Program-made: the position numbers and the translations under genes
Notes under the pieces: generated by a model
Database searches by the model: none
What the model saw: only the letters and a program-made list of their open reading frames with translations
What the model was told of the DNA's origin: nothing
Source of the DNA: Omnitrophica bacterium RBG_13_46_9
GTDB taxonomy: Bacteria; Omnitrophota; Gorgyraeia; JABMRN01; RBG-13-46-9
Direction: 5' to 3'
NCBI GenBank assembly: GCA_001804045.1
Contig: MHFD01000083.1
Span: 1 to 6,528 of the forward strand
Length of the DNA: 6,528 bases
Shown here: positions 5,221 through 6,528 of the stretch, one piece after another
Position numbering within the stretch: the first letter of the stretch is position 1
Layout: every line of letters starts with the position of its first letter

Positions 5221-5250
5221 TTCCATCAAAGAATGCGCATGTGATATAAT
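5221..5250 (+). promoter_or_regulatory. Extended -10 promoter of the RNA methyltransferase gene
   Basis: TGATATAAT at 5242-5250 is a perfect extended -10 (TGn followed by TATAAT at 5245-5250). The -35 is poor: TTCCAT (5221-5226) at an 18-bp spacing matches only three of six positions, which is common for extended -10 promoters. The expected start of transcription, about 7 bp downstream, falls at or next to the ATG at 5258. Confidence 0.7.
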
Positions 5251-5257
5251 ACCTGTC

Positions 5258-6528
5258 ATGAGGATCGTTATTGATAAAGTCATTTATCCCGGAAAGAGTC
5301 TCGCAAAGCATGACGGGAAAGTCGTCCTGACAGACGAGGGGCTGGAAGGGGAAACCCTGGAAATCGAACCACTGAAAGAGAAGAAAAGATATACCGAGGC
5401 GAAAACTGTAAAAACGCTGACCTCTTCGCCTCACAGGGCAAGCCCGCGATGCGATCACTATAAGATATGCTCGCCCTATCAGTATATCGATTATGCCCAC
5501 CAGGTAAGGATTAAAACAGACCAGATAAGAGATATGTTTTCGCATAACCTGGGAATAACCTCGCCTGAGGTGGTATTCAGGCCCTCAGGGACATTCTGGA
5601 ACTACAGAAACAAAGTAGACCTGCGCATTACCTGGGAAGGCGGCGCGCCGGCTCTGGCTTATAACATGATAAAATCTCCGGATAAATTCATCAGGATAAA
5701 GGAATGCTTTCTTGTTTCCGACCGGATTAACAGGTTTCTTGATATATTTGTCAGGATAATAGACGACAATAAGCTGGGTGTCATAAGCGACGTTGTCGTA
5801 AAAGAAAGCGCATATACGGGTGGGATGCTTTTGGTCCTTTATCACGACTGCCCGAAATATAACTGGAGGATCTTCGAATGTCTGATGCCCCTGGCCGAAA
5901 CATTCCCTGCGCTGGGCGGGATCGTAAGCGTGCAGAATAAAACATCCTTGCAGCGGATTATATGGGGCGAAAGCCATATTGTTGAGAAGTTTAATGAGCA
6001 TCTATTCCATATAGGACCCCTGTCATTCTTCCAGATCAACGTCCCTTTGCTCGGTGAGCTCATACGTGATTTGGAAAATTCCGTGACGTTCCGTGGAACC
6101 GAGACAATCGCGGATCTTTACTGCGGCGTGGGGACGTTGGGCATCTCCTTGGCGCGCCGCGTGCGCAGGGTGATAGGCGTTGAATCTTCGAGAGAAAACG
6201 TGCGCTATCTCAAGAAAAATATAAAAATAAACAATATACAGGGTTTTATGGTATGTCACGAGGATGCGGAAAAATGGGCGGAGCGCACCGTTGGAAAACC
6301 GCTTGAGGCGATGATAATAGACCCGCCCCGCAAAGGCCTGGGCGATGACCTTTGCGGCGTCATATTAAAAAAGAAAGCGCGCGCAATAGCGTATATCTCA
6401 TGCGATCCATCGACTCTTGTTAGGGATCTGAAGATATTGCTTCCGGCCTACACGCTGAAACATGTCTACGCATACGATTTCTTCCCTCACACCCCTCATA
6501 TAGAAACGCTTGTCATCATGGAGAGCCG
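5258..6528 (+). CDS. rlmD: RlmD-like RNA (uracil-C5) methyltransferase, 3' end cut by the window
   Basis: The open frame has 423 codons with no stop before the right edge. It belongs to the TrmA/RlmC/RlmD family, which transfers a methyl group from S-adenosylmethionine to C5 of uracil in rRNA or tRNA. A TRAM-like domain covers about residues 1-55 (VIYPGKSLAKHDGKVVL), favouring RlmD over TrmA. The iron-sulfur region has Cys65 and Cys71 (CDHYKICSPYQ) and Cys150 (IKECFLV); the third of the usual four cysteines is Tyr74. The methyltransferase fold shows SFFQIN (256-261), motif I DLYCGVGTLGI (286-296) and DPPRKGL (355-361). Catalytic Cys382 is in YISCDPSTLVRDL and Glu415 in FFPHTPHIETLVI is the likely base. 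The family normally ends just after this motif, so only a few residues should be missing. ATG 5258 matches the usual TRAM start and no in-frame upstream start fits; there is no Shine-Dalgarno sequence. The exact target uracil, and hence the symbol, is uncertain. Confidence 0.92.
   Translation, partial: MRIVIDKVIYPGKSLAKHDGKVVLTDEGLEGETLEIEPLKEKKRYTEAKTVKTLTSSPHRASPRCDHYKICSPYQYIDYAHQVRIKTDQIRDMFSHNLGITSPEVVFRPSGTFWNYRNKVDLRITWEGGAPALAYNMIKSPDKFIRIKECFLVSDRINRFLDIFVRIIDDNKLGVISDVVVKESAYTGGMLLVLYHDCPKYNWRIFECLMPLAETFPALGGIVSVQNKTSLQRIIWGESHIVEKFNEHLFHIGPLSFFQINVPLLGELIRDLENSVTFRGTETIADLYCGVGTLGISLARRVRRVIGVESSRENVRYLKKNIKINNIQGFMVCHEDAEKWAERTVGKPLEAMIIDPPRKGLGDDLCGVILKKKARAIAYISCDPSTLVRDLKILLPAYTLKHVYAYDFFPHTPHIETLVIMES

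Noticed and set aside
5174..6259. Four minus-strand open frames opposite the methyltransferase gene
   Set aside because: They overlap a plus-strand frame carrying every catalytic motif of the RlmD/TrmA family and are shadows of it.

Overview
The window looks like chromosomal DNA from an uncultured Gram-negative-type bacterium. Two exported lipoproteins carry peptidoglycan-binding domains, a CusRS/OmpR-type two-component pair is present, promoters are of sigma-70 type, and base composition is mixed (AT-rich spacers, moderately GC-rich codons). The style of the proteins, and the CSPYQYIDY variant in the RNA methyltransferase, make me think of Candidatus Omnitrophota. That is an impression from memory (about 50% sure), not something the sequence proves.

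Positions 1-4441 hold a run of seven genes, all on the minus strand. Read in transcription order they are: an OmpR-family response regulator (4441-3773), a membrane histidine kinase (3776-2280, ATGA overlap with the regulator), a stand-alone receiver-domain protein (2178-1795), a STAS-domain protein of anti-sigma-factor-antagonist type (1719-1294), a lipoprotein with two peptidoglycan-binding domains (1274-651), a lipoprotein with a coiled coil and one peptidoglycan-binding domain (572-123), and the first 28 codons of another probably exported protein (86-1). A near-perfect -35/-10 promoter at 4501-4529 drives the regulator-kinase pair. I saw no convincing terminator in the gaps, so one long envelope-sensing and envelope-maintenance transcription unit is plausible, although the 101-bp and 75-bp gaps could hide weak internal promoters. 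Several starts are moved inward from the longest frame because strong Shine-Dalgarno sequences mark the inner ATG.

Positions 4442-5257 are an 816-bp divergent intergenic region. After the regulator promoter it contains no credible gene. From about 4552 to 5208 it is a mosaic of short degenerate tandem repeats whose unit length changes from block to block (7, then 9, then 10, then 8, then 7 bp). Two of the blocks switch to the reverse complement of their own unit halfway through, giving long imperfect inverted repeats. Pairs of 8-11-bp words recur around the blocks. This is the most unusual part of the window.

From 5258 to the right edge, on the plus strand, runs an almost complete RlmD/TrmA-family RNA uracil-C5 methyltransferase (423 codons visible). 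A perfect extended -10 (TGATATAAT) ends 7 bp before its ATG and there is no Shine-Dalgarno sequence, so its mRNA may be leaderless. Its iron-sulfur motif lacks the third cysteine (Tyr74).
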